Positions 1 to 9,025 are shown, counted from the first letter of the stretch. The stretch is 64,000 nucleotides of DNA from Nocardia miyunensis NBRC 108239 (GCF_001613065.1 NZ_BDBQ01000014.1:1-64000); one strand, 5' to 3'. The notes: generated by a model from the sequence alone, not told the origin. Translations and numbers: made by a program.

Positions 1-498
1 GGCGCCACCTCGACGCCGGTGCGCGCGGGCGGCGGCGCGATCGGGGACCGGGTCTCGGTGATCGCCGATCTCGGCGGCGACTGGCGGCCCGGATACCGAG
101 ATCGACAGTGGGACAGCACGAGCCGGCGTGGCGGGACCGAGCTGCGAGGTATGGCGGAGGTGATCGCCCGGCTACGTCCGGCCGCGGCGAAGGACGTCAG
201 CATGGCGGGCCTGGCCGGGACACTGGGAATGCTCGCCGAAGCCTCCGGTACCGGGGCCGAACTGGACGTCGCGGCGATACCGCGGCCCGCCGGAGCCTCG
301 ATGGGGGCGTGGCTGGGCTGTTTCCCGGGCTTCGCCATGGTCGTCGCCGATCCCGAACCGGTGCATACGGTCCCGGCCCCGCTCACCGCGGCACCGTGCG
401 GGCGTTTGACGGCCGAGCCGGGTGTCAGGTTGCGTTGGCCGGACGGAACGATCACGGTGGCGGTCGGCTCCGGCGTGACCGGTCTCGGGACCGCCTGA
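1..498 (+). CDS. AIR synthase-related protein, sll0787/MSMEG_0567 type (3' part only)
   Basis: The reading frame is open from base 1, so the gene begins upstream and only about 165 C-terminal residues are present. The sequence resembles the C-terminal PurM/AIR-synthase-like domain, with a Gly/Ala-rich stretch (AKDVSMAGLAGTLGMLAEAS) that in this fold follows the nucleotide-binding half. A nitrilase homologue and an MSMEG_0565-type glycosyltransferase follow on the same strand. That order is typical of the Nit1C nitrilase cluster, a set of genes tied to nitrile/cyanide or nitrogen-limitation metabolism whose exact chemistry is poorly known. The assignment relies on the domain look and on these neighbours. 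The catalytic role is not established. Confidence 0.65.
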   Translation, partial: GATSTPVRAGGGAIGDRVSVIADLGGDWRPGYRDRQWDSTSRRGGTELRGMAEVIARLRPAAAKDVSMAGLAGTLGMLAEASGTGAELDVAAIPRPAGASMGAWLGCFPGFAMVVADPEPVHTVPAPLTAAPCGRLTAEPGVRLRWPDGTITVAVGSGVTGLGTA

Positions 499-540
499 CA
501 CACAGCCGGGCAATCGACGCGGCCGGATAGGGAGTGCGGA

Positions 541-1389
541 ATGACGATGGTGACACTGGGCGCGGTCGCGGGCCATTTCGGCCGTGACCTGGAACGCGGA
601 CTGGACAAGGCGCTCGGGCTGATCGACGCGGCGGTGCGCGACGGCGTCGACCTGCTGGTCTTCCCCGACGCGGCGCTCGGCGGGTACATCGGCGATCTGC
701 GCAGTCCGTCACCGGACGATCTGCCCCCGGCGCTCGATCCGAACGGCCCCCAGATCGCCGCGCTGATCGCGGCGGCCGGTCCGGTCACGGTGTGCATCGG
801 ATATGCCGAAGCGGCCGGTGACCTGCGGTACAACACCGCGATCTGCCTGTGTGGCGACGGCGTCCTCGGTACGCATCGCAAGGTTCACCAGCCCGCCGGT
901 GAACATCTGGCCTATGCGGCGGGTGACACGTTCGGCGCGTTCGACACCCCCGTCGGCCGGCTCGGGATGCTGATCGACTACGACAAGACCTTCCCGGAGT
1001 CCGCGCGGTCCCTGGCTCTGGACGGCGCTACCGTCATCGCGGCGCTGTCGGCGTGGCCGGCCAGCGTCACCGATCGCGCGGCCCGGCTGCCCGCCGATCG
1101 TCAATCCCGGCTGTTCGACCTGTACGACTGCGCACGAGCCGCGGAGAACCAGGTCTTCGTGGTGTCCTCGAATCAGACCGGGGTGCAGGGCGAGCTGAGG
1201 TTCCTCGGTCAGGCGAAGGTCGTCGGACCGGGCGGGGACACGCTCGCCACCACCAGATCCAAGGGCGGGCTGGCTGTGGCCACCGTCGACGTGGAGGCCG
1301 AGATCGCCCGGGCCCGCCGGGTGCTCGATCACCTCGCGGAGCGCCGGGCCGACACTTATCTGATCGAATTACCCTCCCGTACAAGATGA
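541..1389 (+). CDS. Carbon-nitrogen hydrolase (nitrilase) superfamily protein lacking the catalytic cysteine
   Basis: This 282-residue protein has the nitrilase fold landmarks: FPDAALGGY near residues 41-49, THRKVHQP around Lys114 and GMLIDYDKTFPE around 142-153. Family members use a Glu-Lys-Cys triad to hydrolyse nitriles or amides through a thioester. Here Lys114 is kept, but the position normally Cys (I-C-Y-D) is Asp146 and the position normally Glu is Asp43. A thioester mechanism therefore looks impossible. The gene starts 42 bp after the AIR-synthase-like gene, behind a GGGAGTG ribosome site, and is followed 31 bp later by the glycosyltransferase gene. It may be a structural or regulatory partner, or an enzyme with altered chemistry. 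Membership of the superfamily is secure; hydrolase activity is doubtful. Confidence 0.85.
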   Translation: MTMVTLGAVAGHFGRDLERGLDKALGLIDAAVRDGVDLLVFPDAALGGYIGDLRSPSPDDLPPALDPNGPQIAALIAAAGPVTVCIGYAEAAGDLRYNTAICLCGDGVLGTHRKVHQPAGEHLAYAAGDTFGAFDTPVGRLGMLIDYDKTFPESARSLALDGATVIAALSAWPASVTDRAARLPADRQSRLFDLYDCARAAENQVFVVSSNQTGVQGELRFLGQAKVVGPGGDTLATTRSKGGLAVATVDVEAEIARARRVLDHLAERRADTYLIELPSRTR

Positions 1390-1420
1390 TTCACTGTTCC
1401 GAGCGCACCGGAGGCGTGCC

Positions 1421-2554
1421 GTGCGAGTGGCCCTGCTGACCTATTCCACCAAACCGCGCGGCGGTGTGGTGCACACCCTGAACCTGGCCGAGGCGCTGAC
1501 CGATCTCGGTGTCCAGGTGACAGTCTGGTCGCTGGCGCGCGGCGGTGACGAGGGGTTCTTCCGGACGGTCGACGGCCGGGTGCGGCTGCGGCTGGTGCCG
1601 TTCGCGGACGTGCCGGATGAACCGGTCGCGGACCGGATCGTCCGGTCCATCGAGGCGCTGCGGGACAATTTCTCCGCCGCCGAGTACGACGTGGTGCACG
1701 CCCAGGACTGCATCAGCGCGAACGCGGTCGGCCCGTGCGTGCGCACCATTCACCATCTCGACCACTTCACCACCCCGGTGCTCGCGCAGTGCCACGAGCG
1801 GGCGATCCGCACGCCGTACGCGCGGATCTGCGTCTCCCGGGCGGTTGCCGAAGAGGTCAGGGCCGGATGGGGTTTCGCGCCGACGGTGATTCCGAACGGG
1901 GTGCGGGCCGAGCGGTTCGCGGCGGCCGCGGCATCGACGCCGCGGGCTGCCGCGGACCGGCAGCGGTGGCGAGATCGACTGGGCCCCTACATCCTCGCCG
2001 TCGGCGGGATCGAACCGCGCAAGGGCAGTATCGATCTGCTCGAGGCATACCGGCTGCTGCGCCGACGGCGACCCGACCTGTCCCTGGTCTTCGCGGGCGG
2101 TGAGACCCTGTTCGACTACCGCGACTATCGCGCCGAATTCGAGCGCCGCCGTGCCGAATTCGGACTCGAACCGATCGTGCTCGGCTCCGTCCCCGACGAC
2201 GACCTGCCCGCGCTGGTCGCCGCCTGCGACGTGTTCGCCTTCCCGTCCGTGCGGGAAGGGTTCGGCCTCGCCGCGATGGAGGCGCTCGCGGCTCGCCGTC
2301 CCGTGGTCGCGCGCGATCTACCCGTCCTGCGTGAGGTGTTCGGCGACACCGTCGGCTATGCCGCGGACGTCGCCGATCTCGCGGATCGGCTGGCGGACGC
2401 CCTGGCCGCCGATTCGGCCCGTGCCGCAACCGGTTTCGCGCTCGCGGCAGCCCACACCTGGGATGCCGCGGCCCGTGCGCATCTCGACTTCTACCGCTCG
2501 CACTCGCTGTCCGCGCCTTCCGAGACCACAGCCGCGCCCGATCGCCGGAGGTGA
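1421..2554 (+). CDS. Glycosyltransferase family 4, MSMEG_0565 type
   Basis: The 377-residue protein shows the GT-B layout of family 4. It has an N-terminal glycine loop (KPRGGVVHTLNLAEAL), a mid-protein IPNGV followed by VGGIEPRKGS at the start of the C-terminal Rossmann half, and the donor-binding motif FPSVREGFGLAAMEALA, where the EGFG glutamate contacts the nucleotide sugar. It should transfer a sugar from a nucleotide donor to an unknown acceptor in the cytoplasm. A GTG start is chosen because GGAG lies just upstream and the protein then begins with the expected MRVALLTYST strand. It is the last gene of the nitrilase-associated set and probably shares its transcript. Donor and acceptor cannot be read from the sequence. 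Confidence 0.88.
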   Translation: MRVALLTYSTKPRGGVVHTLNLAEALTDLGVQVTVWSLARGGDEGFFRTVDGRVRLRLVPFADVPDEPVADRIVRSIEALRDNFSAAEYDVVHAQDCISANAVGPCVRTIHHLDHFTTPVLAQCHERAIRTPYARICVSRAVAEEVRAGWGFAPTVIPNGVRAERFAAAAASTPRAAADRQRWRDRLGPYILAVGGIEPRKGSIDLLEAYRLLRRRRPDLSLVFAGGETLFDYRDYRAEFERRRAEFGLEPIVLGSVPDDDLPALVAACDVFAFPSVREGFGLAAMEALAARRPVVARDLPVLREVFGDTVGYAADVADLADRLADALAADSARAATGFALAAAHTWDAAARAHLDFYRSHSLSAPSETTAAPDRRR

Positions 2555-2633
2555 CCGGCACGCCCGGAAGGCAACTCGGTACTCACCGTCGTCCGTCCGG
2601 GAGCCGCCTCGCACCGAACGGTTGTGGGCGTGG

Positions 2634-4301
2634 TCAGGGCGTGGTCAGGGCCTTGTTGACGGCCGTCCCGAAGGCCAGATCGTCGGAGGTGGTGACCTTC
2701 GTGTAGGTGCCGCCGGTCTTCTGGGCGACGGTTTGCAGGGTCGACGCGCCTTGGCCGCCGATCACGATGACGTCGACCCGGACGTGGTGGGAGGTGTCGG
2801 CGGTGAGGTCGGAGATCAGCTGCTGGCTGGTGACCGAGGAATTGTCGTTGGGGCCGCCGGTGATCAGCAGGACGGAATTGGTTCGGCCCGTGGCGAATCC
2901 GCTCACCGCGCTCTTGTACGCCGCCTCCAGCGCAGGGTAGGTCTGGTCCGACTGGGAGCCGGTGGCCGAGATATTGCCCAGTGCCTGAGCCAGTTCGGAG
3001 CGATGCTGATCGGTCAGCGGCCCGGTCTTGGAGACGATCCGATAGGGATTGCCGCCGGTTCCACCGGCGTAGGTCCACACGCCGACGCCGAAGTCGGCGG
3101 GCATGGTGTCGAGGGTGGACTCCACGGCTCCGATGGTGTTGTTCAGCCGCGTCATCGTGCCGTCGTTGGTGGCCATCGACGCCGAGGTGTCGATCAGTAC
3201 GGTCGATTGCACGCCGAGCACCGGGTTGGCCAGCACCGAATGAACCTGGTCGAGAACGGATTTGGCCGGAACCTGCGCGGGTTGCGGTGGCGCGGAGCCG
3301 AATCCGGCGGCGGTGAACAGCTGCTGCTGCGCCGGGGCGCGCAGATAGTCGGCGAACATCCCGGCGACCACCTGTTGCGTCTGATCCACCCACGAACCGG
3401 TCAGCAATGCGGCCGGGAAGTCGGCGACCGGTGCGGAGCCGCTGGGGCGGTATTCGGCAAGGCCGCCATTGGATTTGAGTTGCTGCTCGGTAACCGCAAC
3501 GGCGTGGATGGGTGCGGCGGCGACATTGTTCGCGGAGGTGGCCACGGTGTTCATCGCACTCGCGACGTCGGCGGACTGCGGTGCGCCCTGGGCCAGGCGG
3601 GAGATCGCCGAGATCACCTGCCCGGAATGCGCGGAATCGTCGGTCAGCGGATCCGAACCCGACAACGCCGCCCCGACTGCGGTGGCCGCGGCGAGCGAGC
3701 CGTCCCCGCCCGGGAGGGCCATCTTCAGCCCGCCCCAGCTGCCCAGGCCGAGTTTGCTCATCGAGCCCTGCTGCAATGTGGGTAGATCGGACCAGGCGGT
3801 CTTGGCGGTGGCGAGGGCCTGACGCAGCTGATCCGGGACGGCCAGCACGATGGGGCTCACCGCGACAGGTTCCGGTGTGCCCTCGATCACACCCGGGATG
3901 CGCATGGATTGCACCGAGCGCGAGGAGTCCGGAATCCACAGCGCGGGCGGCGCGCCGAGTTTGGTGTCCCAGGACTTGGCGGTGAATCCGGTGACCATGG
4001 CCGCGGAGGGCTGCGTGTTCACCGCGATGGTGACGCAGTGGTCGCGAACGTGGGGTTTGGTGGCGTTGAACCGGTCGGCGGCGCTGCGCACCGGCGCGGC
4101 GACGGCCGGATCGACGGTTACGGCCAGGGTTGCGGGGCCCTCGACGCATTCGGCGGCGGCATTGCGATTCTGGTCCGCGGAGTGGCGGCCCAGCCAGAAC
4201 CAGCCGACGACGGCGACCGCGAATAACAGCACCGCTACCACGGAAATAACCAAACCTTTGCTGATGCCTCGTGATCCGCCGATGCTGCGATGTGTACCCA
4301 C
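2634..4301 (-). CDS. Membrane-anchored substrate-binding plus von Willebrand factor A domain protein
   Basis: The protein has 555 residues. Residues about 17-38 form one hydrophobic segment (signal anchor or uncleaved signal), so the rest should face outwards. Residues about 55-330 resemble an extracellular solute-binding domain. Residues about 365-555 are a VWA domain with the metal-ion-dependent adhesion motif DTSASM (DxSxS). Similar proteins are common in Mycobacteriales and are presumed cell-envelope proteins that bind ligands or partner proteins through a divalent metal. The gene is convergent with the glycosyltransferase gene and stands alone. Domain assignment is good; the biological role is unknown. 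Confidence 0.8.
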   Translation of the reverse strand: MGTHRSIGGSRGISKGLVISVVAVLLFAVAVVGWFWLGRHSADQNRNAAAECVEGPATLAVTVDPAVAAPVRSAADRFNATKPHVRDHCVTIAVNTQPSAAMVTGFTAKSWDTKLGAPPALWIPDSSRSVQSMRIPGVIEGTPEPVAVSPIVLAVPDQLRQALATAKTAWSDLPTLQQGSMSKLGLGSWGGLKMALPGGDGSLAAATAVGAALSGSDPLTDDSAHSGQVISAISRLAQGAPQSADVASAMNTVATSANNVAAAPIHAVAVTEQQLKSNGGLAEYRPSGSAPVADFPAALLTGSWVDQTQQVVAGMFADYLRAPAQQQLFTAAGFGSAPPQPAQVPAKSVLDQVHSVLANPVLGVQSTVLIDTSASMATNDGTMTRLNNTIGAVESTLDTMPADFGVGVWTYAGGTGGNPYRIVSKTGPLTDQHRSELAQALGNISATGSQSDQTYPALEAAYKSAVSGFATGRTNSVLLITGGPNDNSSVTSQQLISDLTADTSHHVRVDVIVIGGQGASTLQTVAQKTGGTYTKVTTSDDLAFGTAVNKALTTP

Positions 4302-4414
4302 GCCGCTCAGTGTATGAGCACGCGATATCCGCCGCTCAGCGCGCCCGAACGTGATCGAGGCGGGTAGTGGCGCAGGTCACAGCCCCGGCATCGCACGATG
4401 CCGGGGCGGGCCGG

Positions 4415-4675
4415 TCACTCCCGGATCAGGCGGCCGCGATCGTACTCGTGACCACCCCAAACACCGGTCTGGCCGGTGCGGGTGGCGAAGTCGCCGCAGG
4501 CGCGCCGGATCGGGCACCCGGCGCAGATGCCGCGCGCGTACGCGAAATCCTGCGACGGGTACGGGAACCACGCGTCGTGGTTCGGATCACCCCGGCAGGC
4601 TGCGGCCTGCCAGTCCTTGGCGTCCGAGAGCGGGAACAGGTCGATCAGGGTCGACTCCCGCACTGCGTTGGTCAT
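4415..4675 (-). CDS. WhiB-family iron-sulfur transcription factor
   Basis: This 86-residue protein carries the four WhiB cysteines, Cys27, Cys51, Cys54 and Cys60 (C-x23-C-x2-C-x5-C), that hold a 4Fe-4S cluster. The family turn GVWGG is at 71-75, followed by a basic tail. WhiB proteins work with the primary sigma factor and respond to redox or nitric oxide. The ATG at 4675 is preceded by GAGGAG, a strong ribosome site at good spacing. The frame is open further upstream, but that extension overlaps the HNH gene and has no family similarity. The gene follows the HNH gene after 25 bp and may be cotranscribed. Which WhiB subclass it belongs to cannot be decided here. Confidence 0.92.
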   Translation of the reverse strand: MTNAVRESTLIDLFPLSDAKDWQAAACRGDPNHDAWFPYPSQDFAYARGICAGCPIRRACGDFATRTGQTGVWGGHEYDRGRLIRE

Positions 4676-4700
4676 AGCGGAACTCCTCGTGTGCGCTGTG

Positions 4701-5279
4701 TCATGTGGTGGTGGTCGTCGTCGGGTGGGTCGTCGCCAGGCTCTTCCAGATCTGCCGCTGGGCGCGGACCATGTCGCGGGGAGCCCTGGGTTCCCACAGC
4801 AGCCGCATGCCCGCCTCGGCGGGCGTGCGATCGGCCTTGCGGGTGTTGCAGTCCGAGCACGCGGCGACCAGGTTGGACCAGGTGTTCGGGCCACCCCGGC
4901 TGCGCGGGAGGATGTGGTCGACGGTCCGGGCCCATCCCGCGCAATACCCGCACCGGTGCTCATCACGCCGCAGCACGCCCACGAGAGTGGCGCGGCTCTC
5001 GTCGTGCACCAGCGCCCGGCGCTCGAGATAGATGTAGCGACGCAGCCGAATCGTTTCCGGCAGTGCGATTTCCACGTGCTGCGAGCGGATCGGGAAGTGC
5101 GGCGCACGTTCGACGACGGTCTCCGCGGCCTCGCTGATCAGCAGGACCACGGCGCGGTCGGCGCCGATCTCGGTGAGCGCCTCGTACGAGGCGTTGAGCA
5201 CCAGCACTTCGGTGTGTATCCAATTGTCCGAATCGAGGGCCGCGGCGGCGGCACGGCGGAATGGCATGGGCGTCACCAT
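4701..5279 (-). CDS. HNH endonuclease-like protein
   Basis: The 192-residue protein has a C-terminal HNH fold: CGYC (Cys110, Cys113), the metal-binding Asp121-His122 in VDHILPRSRGG, Asn136, and CSDCN (Cys141, Cys144). The two CxxC pairs form the structural zinc site of the McrA-like HNH group. About 100 residues precede this domain, which is usual for the widespread chromosomal HNH proteins of Actinobacteria. Their DNA target and purpose are mostly unknown. The ATG at 5279 has only a weak ribosome site. A second in-frame ATG lies four codons later at 5267, so the exact start is uncertain. WhiB lies directly downstream. Confidence 0.85.
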   Translation of the reverse strand: MVTPMPFRRAAAAALDSDNWIHTEVLVLNASYEALTEIGADRAVVLLISEAAETVVERAPHFPIRSQHVEIALPETIRLRRYIYLERRALVHDESRATLVGVLRRDEHRCGYCAGWARTVDHILPRSRGGPNTWSNLVAACSDCNTRKADRTPAEAGMRLLWEPRAPRDMVRAQRQIWKSLATTHPTTTTTT

Positions 5280-5327
5280 GTTTCGTGAAAATGCGGATTT
5301 CGGATCGGGATCGGGGAGGGGCGGCGG

Positions 5328-5450
5328 TCAGGCCGCGACGGGGAGGCGGCCGAGCGCGAGACCCATGTGCGCATCGCGCGACGGGATATTCGACGATCGC
5401 GCCGGATGCACGCAGAACGACTGCGGTACAACGGTATTCATCGAAGACAT
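5328..5450 (-). CDS. Possible 40-residue small protein with a consensus ribosome binding site
   Basis: An ATG-started frame of 40 codons begins MSSMNTVVPQ and ends LGRLPVAA. It is preceded by AGGAGGT, a perfect Shine-Dalgarno sequence five bases from the ATG, which is stronger than that of the neighbouring HNH gene. There is one cysteine and no membrane segment. It is upstream of the HNH and WhiB genes on the same strand and may be a leader peptide or a small stand-alone protein. I do not recognise a family. The support is the ribosome site and position only. Confidence 0.4.
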   Translation of the reverse strand: MSSMNTVVPQSFCVHPARSSNIPSRDAHMGLALGRLPVAA

Positions 5451-5720
5451 CGGCCACCTCCTCTCCGTATTCGCCGAAAGTCGCGCCTCGGCCGTACAGG
5501 AGCCGAGGCGGTTGTTACATCGTCCTCATGGTGACACAGCGTTACCGGCGCTGTCGGGTCATTTTTCGCCCCCGCGACGGATACGTGCCGCCGAGTTCAA
5601 CCGGTTCGGCTGCGGAAGTATTCCCGCACCGGTTTCCGGCTCCGATCCGGTCACGGTGTCGCTGAACCTCGGACTTCTCGCACCTGGGGAGCGATACGAT
5701 CGGCTACATAATTCGCGGCG

Positions 5721-7202
5721 GTGGCACGGGGTTGGAAGCTGGTGCTACCGCCGTCGTTTCGGTACGCGTGGATTGCGTGGATTGTGGGGTGTCTCGTGTG
5801 GGCTCGGTGTGTCGTCGTTCTGGCCGTTGTCATTTCCTGCGGCGGTGTCGCCGCTGTCGCGCGGGCACAGCCGCCCGCGCCGAATCCTCCTGCGTTACCG
5901 TCGGTTCCGGTGCCGCACGGGATCGGTATAGCCGATCTGCAACAGTGGATCGATGCGGTGGTGCCGCGCCCGGACATCGCGGAGCCCGCGCCGGGTCCGA
6001 AGGCGTCCGCAGAGGCCCGCTCTCCCGGTCCCGCAACGGATCTGGCGCGTCTGCGCACCGCGGTGCTGCCCTCGGACATCGGCGATCCGATGTTCGATGC
6101 GCGGCCGCCGGGCCTGGCGAGCCTCGCGCCCGGTGACGTCGTGGAGACACGCGATGTCACCGCGACGGCGGCGCCGCTGCTGACGGCGCCGGTGCGCCGG
6201 GTGGTGCAGTTGAAATTCCGCACCACCGGCGCGCACGGTGAGCCGAGTTTCGCGACGGCCTCGCTGGTGCTGCCCGCCGCGGCGTGGACCGGGCCGGGCG
6301 ATCGGCCGATGCTGGTGAACAATCTGGCGATCGATGGACTCGGGCGGCAATGTACGCCGAGTTACACTCTGGCGCACGGATATTCGGCCAACACCAACAG
6401 CGCGGACTTCTTCCCGCCGCTGACCCAGCTGGCCGTGCTGCGCGGATACGCGGTGCTGATCCCAGATCACGAGGGACCGGATATGGCCTACGCCGAACCC
6501 TATGTGGCCGGTCACGCGGTGCTGGACGCCATTCGCGGTGCGCGTGAGCTGCTTCCGGGTGAACTCGGCTCGAGCCGATTCGCGATGACGGGGTACTCCG
6601 GCGGCGCGATCGCGACGCGGGCCGCGGCGGTGCTGATGTCCGAGTACGCACCGGAATTGGCCGCATCGGCGGTCGGTGCTGCGGTCGGTGGTGTGCCCGC
6701 CGACTACCGCATGCTCGCGACCACGATGAACGCCAACCTCGCCACCGGCGTCTTCATGGCGGCGGTATTCGGTATCGGGCGGGAACATCCGGAGGTCCTC
6801 GCCTCGATGAACAACCTCGCCCAGCAGGTGACGACCTCCTCGCTGAGGAACGTGTGCATGAACCTGATCGAGGTGCCGGGGGTGATCACTCCGCCGATCG
6901 ATATCGCCGCCAACATCTCCGATCCGCTGCACAGTGCGATGGCGCAGAAGGTATTCGAGGCCACCGACGTCTCGGCGCGCAAATCGGCCATGCCCCTGCT
7001 GGTGTACAACGGCGCCCAGGATTTCTGGATTCCGGCCGCCGGAGCCCGGGAGCTGTACCACCAGCAGTGCGCCCTGGGTGCGACCGCGATCTACCGCGAC
7101 GTTCCCGGTGAGCATTTCCTGGCGGGCGACACCGGCTGGCCGGGGTTGATCGCCTGGCTGGACCAGCGTCTGCAAGGAGTGCCCGCACCGGACGAATGCT
7201 GA
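5721..7202 (+). CDS. Secreted lipase, LIP (secretory lipase) family
   Basis: This 493-residue alpha/beta hydrolase has a basic N-terminus and a hydrophobic stretch (about 25-47, VVVLAVVISCGGVAAVARAQ), a likely Sec signal peptide. The mature part is Pro-rich at first, then carries the nucleophile elbow GYSGG, an Asp in the loop YNGAQDFWIP and His in PGEHFLAGD, matching the Ser-Asp-His triad of the LIP family. Mycobacterial and nocardial members are exported and hydrolyse triacylglycerols or related esters. The chosen GTG lacks a convincing ribosome site. A later start nearer the hydrophobic core is possible and would shorten the signal peptide. The gene stands alone, between the HNH region and pitA. 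Confidence 0.85.
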   Translation: MARGWKLVLPPSFRYAWIAWIVGCLVWARCVVVLAVVISCGGVAAVARAQPPAPNPPALPSVPVPHGIGIADLQQWIDAVVPRPDIAEPAPGPKASAEARSPGPATDLARLRTAVLPSDIGDPMFDARPPGLASLAPGDVVETRDVTATAAPLLTAPVRRVVQLKFRTTGAHGEPSFATASLVLPAAAWTGPGDRPMLVNNLAIDGLGRQCTPSYTLAHGYSANTNSADFFPPLTQLAVLRGYAVLIPDHEGPDMAYAEPYVAGHAVLDAIRGARELLPGELGSSRFAMTGYSGGAIATRAAAVLMSEYAPELAASAVGAAVGGVPADYRMLATTMNANLATGVFMAAVFGIGREHPEVLASMNNLAQQVTTSSLRNVCMNLIEVPGVITPPIDIAANISDPLHSAMAQKVFEATDVSARKSAMPLLVYNGAQDFWIPAAGARELYHQQCALGATAIYRDVPGEHFLAGDTGWPGLIAWLDQRLQGVPAPDEC

Positions 7203-7469
7203 ACGCGTCGTGTGAATCTCGTGCCGGGCGCCCGGCAGACCGGCGCGCTCTGCCCGAGATCCGTTGGCGAAGCCGCGATCCCGGCGCGAACACATTGCCG
7301 AACACGAGGTGATGCGGATCTTCGGAAGGTGAACGCCGCACGTCACCTTGATATGTCACGTGACCTGTGGCCCCCCGCCGTATCACCGGAAGTGAATGTT
7401 CAGCTGAACGTCAGGTGAACAGCTTGTTGTGTGGTGGTCACGGGGGCTTGTCAGGATGAGACTGTTCAA

Positions 7470-8669
7470 GTGAGCGCAGAACTCATTGTCCTTCTCATAG
7501 TTATAGTTACGGCGTTGGCGTTCGATTTCACGAACGGCTTCCATGACACCGCGAATGCGATGGCGACCTCGATCGCCACGGGTGCGTTGGGTCCGCGTAC
7601 GGCCGTGGCGATGTCCGGTGTGCTGAATTTGATCGGCGCCTTCCTCTCGGTGGAGGTCGCCAAAACGGTCTCCTCCGGTTTGCTACGAATCGACAACGTG
7701 CACGGTATGGCGTTGTTGCAGATTGTTTTCGCCGGTCTGGTCGGCGGCATCCTGTGGAATCTGATCACGTGGCTGTTCGGTATCCCGTCCAGCTCCACGC
7801 ACGCGCTGTTCGGCGGGTTGATCGGTTCCGCGATGGCCGCCCTCGGCGTCAGCGGGGTGATCTGGACCGGCAACGAGAAAACCGGCCTGATCAACAAGGT
7901 CGTCGTACCGGCCGTCCTGGCACCCGTCGTCGCGGCGATCGTCGCCGGACTCGGGACCTATCTCGTCTACCGGCTGACCAGAGCCTCGGACGAGGCCAAG
8001 ACGCGCAAGAGCTTCCGCATCGGCCAGATCGGCTCGGCCGCACTGGTCTCGCTGGCACACGGCACCAACGATGCGCAGAAGACCATGGGCGTCATCTTCA
8101 TGGCCCTGGTCGCGCACGGCGTCTACACCAACAACGACGACATCCCGCTGTGGGTGAAGATCTGCTGTGCGCTGGCCATCGCGCTGGGCACCTACCTGGG
8201 CGGCTGGCGGATCATCCGCACCCTGGGCAAGGGTCTGGTGGAGATCGACGCACCGCAGGGTTTCGCGGCCGAGGCGTCCTCGGCGGCGATCATCCTCACC
8301 TCGGCGCAGTTCGGTCTGCCGCTGTCCACCACGCACGCCGCGACCGGCTCCATCCTGGGCACCGGCCTGGGTAAGCCGGGTGCGGAGGTGCGCTGGGGCG
8401 TGCTCGGCCGGATGGGCGTCGCGTGGATCATCACCCTGCCGCTGGCCGCTGTGGTCGGCGCGGTGTGCTGGGGTATCACCGATCTGGTGCCCGGCCTGGG
8501 CGGCGTGCTGATCGACCTGGTTATCCTGATCGCCGCGTCGGCCTACATCTACCTGCGTTCGCGCCGGAACAAGGTCGACACCAGCAACGTCAACGAGGAC
8601 TGGGACGGTGGGCTCACCCCGCCGTCCGAAGTCGCCGCCCCGGCCGACAAGGCCACCACGGCCGCCTGA
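7470..8669 (+). CDS. pitA: Low-affinity inorganic phosphate transporter PitA
   Basis: The protein has 399 residues and two inverted halves, each with the Pit signature: FDFTNGFHDTANAMAT near the start, and the GTNDAQKTMG-type repeat with a second STTHAATGSILG in the C-terminal half. About ten membrane helices can be seen. It imports metal-phosphate with protons. The GTG at 7470 is chosen because it places the first helix directly at the N-terminus, as in relatives. The frame is open further upstream but without similarity. The next gene begins 11 bp later; pitA with an Rv0544c-like gene and a DUF3349 gene is the mycobacterial order Rv0545c-Rv0543c. Confidence 0.92.
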   Translation: MSAELIVLLIVIVTALAFDFTNGFHDTANAMATSIATGALGPRTAVAMSGVLNLIGAFLSVEVAKTVSSGLLRIDNVHGMALLQIVFAGLVGGILWNLITWLFGIPSSSTHALFGGLIGSAMAALGVSGVIWTGNEKTGLINKVVVPAVLAPVVAAIVAGLGTYLVYRLTRASDEAKTRKSFRIGQIGSAALVSLAHGTNDAQKTMGVIFMALVAHGVYTNNDDIPLWVKICCALAIALGTYLGGWRIIRTLGKGLVEIDAPQGFAAEASSAAIILTSAQFGLPLSTTHAATGSILGTGLGKPGAEVRWGVLGRMGVAWIITLPLAAVVGAVCWGITDLVPGLGGVLIDLVILIAASAYIYLRSRRNKVDTSNVNEDWDGGLTPPSEVAAPADKATTAA

Positions 8670-8680
8670 GGAGGGAACCG

Positions 8681-8974
8681 ATGCATACTGTCAACGCCAT
8701 TGCGACCTCGCTCGGCGAGGTGACGCTGATCGCGCTCATCCTCGGTGCGGGACTGCCGCTGATCTTCGCGATCGGGGTGCGGTTCTGGTCGATGGAGACC
8801 GCCACCGTGAACGGCGCGCCCGGCGGCGGGCGCAATACCGTCGCTCAGACTGTCGCGTACGTGTGCTTCGCGATCGTGCTGATCGCGGTGCTCCTCGGAA
8901 TCCTCTACATCGCAAAGGATTTCATCAGCCACACCTTCGACATCCAGCTGTTCGGCGCAAAAAAGAAGAAGTGA
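8681..8974 (+). CDS. Small membrane protein, Rv0544c-like, linked to pitA
   Basis: This 97-residue protein has two hydrophobic helices (about 12-33 and 60-82), separated by a short Gly/Asn-rich loop, and ends with AKKKK. It starts at an ATG 11 bp after pitA, behind GAGGAGGGA, so it is very likely cotranscribed and translated with the transporter. A small membrane protein in this position is conserved next to pitA in mycobacteria (Rv0544c). A role as a PitA accessory subunit is plausible but unproven. The stop codon overlaps the GTG of the following frame by four bases. Confidence 0.82.
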   Translation: MHTVNAIATSLGEVTLIALILGAGLPLIFAIGVRFWSMETATVNGAPGGGRNTVAQTVAYVCFAIVLIAVLLGILYIAKDFISHTFDIQLFGAKKKK

Positions 8975-8975
8975 G

Positions 8976-9007
8976 CGATTCCGGGCGAGCCGACTCGCCC
9001 GGAATCG
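8976..9007 (+). terminator. Perfect 14-bp hairpin after the pitA operon
   Basis: The arms 8976-8989 and 8994-9007 are perfectly complementary around the tetraloop CCGA. It begins just after the stop codon of the Rv0544c-like gene. There is no T-run, which is common for actinobacterial terminators. A second hairpin follows 18 bp later. Confidence 0.6.
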
Positions 9008-9025
9008 AAGAGTCTGTCGTTCCGA

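Noticed and set aside
4676..5107. N-terminal extension of WhiB to a 230-residue protein
   Set aside because: The extension is an alternative frame of the HNH gene; ATG 4675 has a strong ribosome site.
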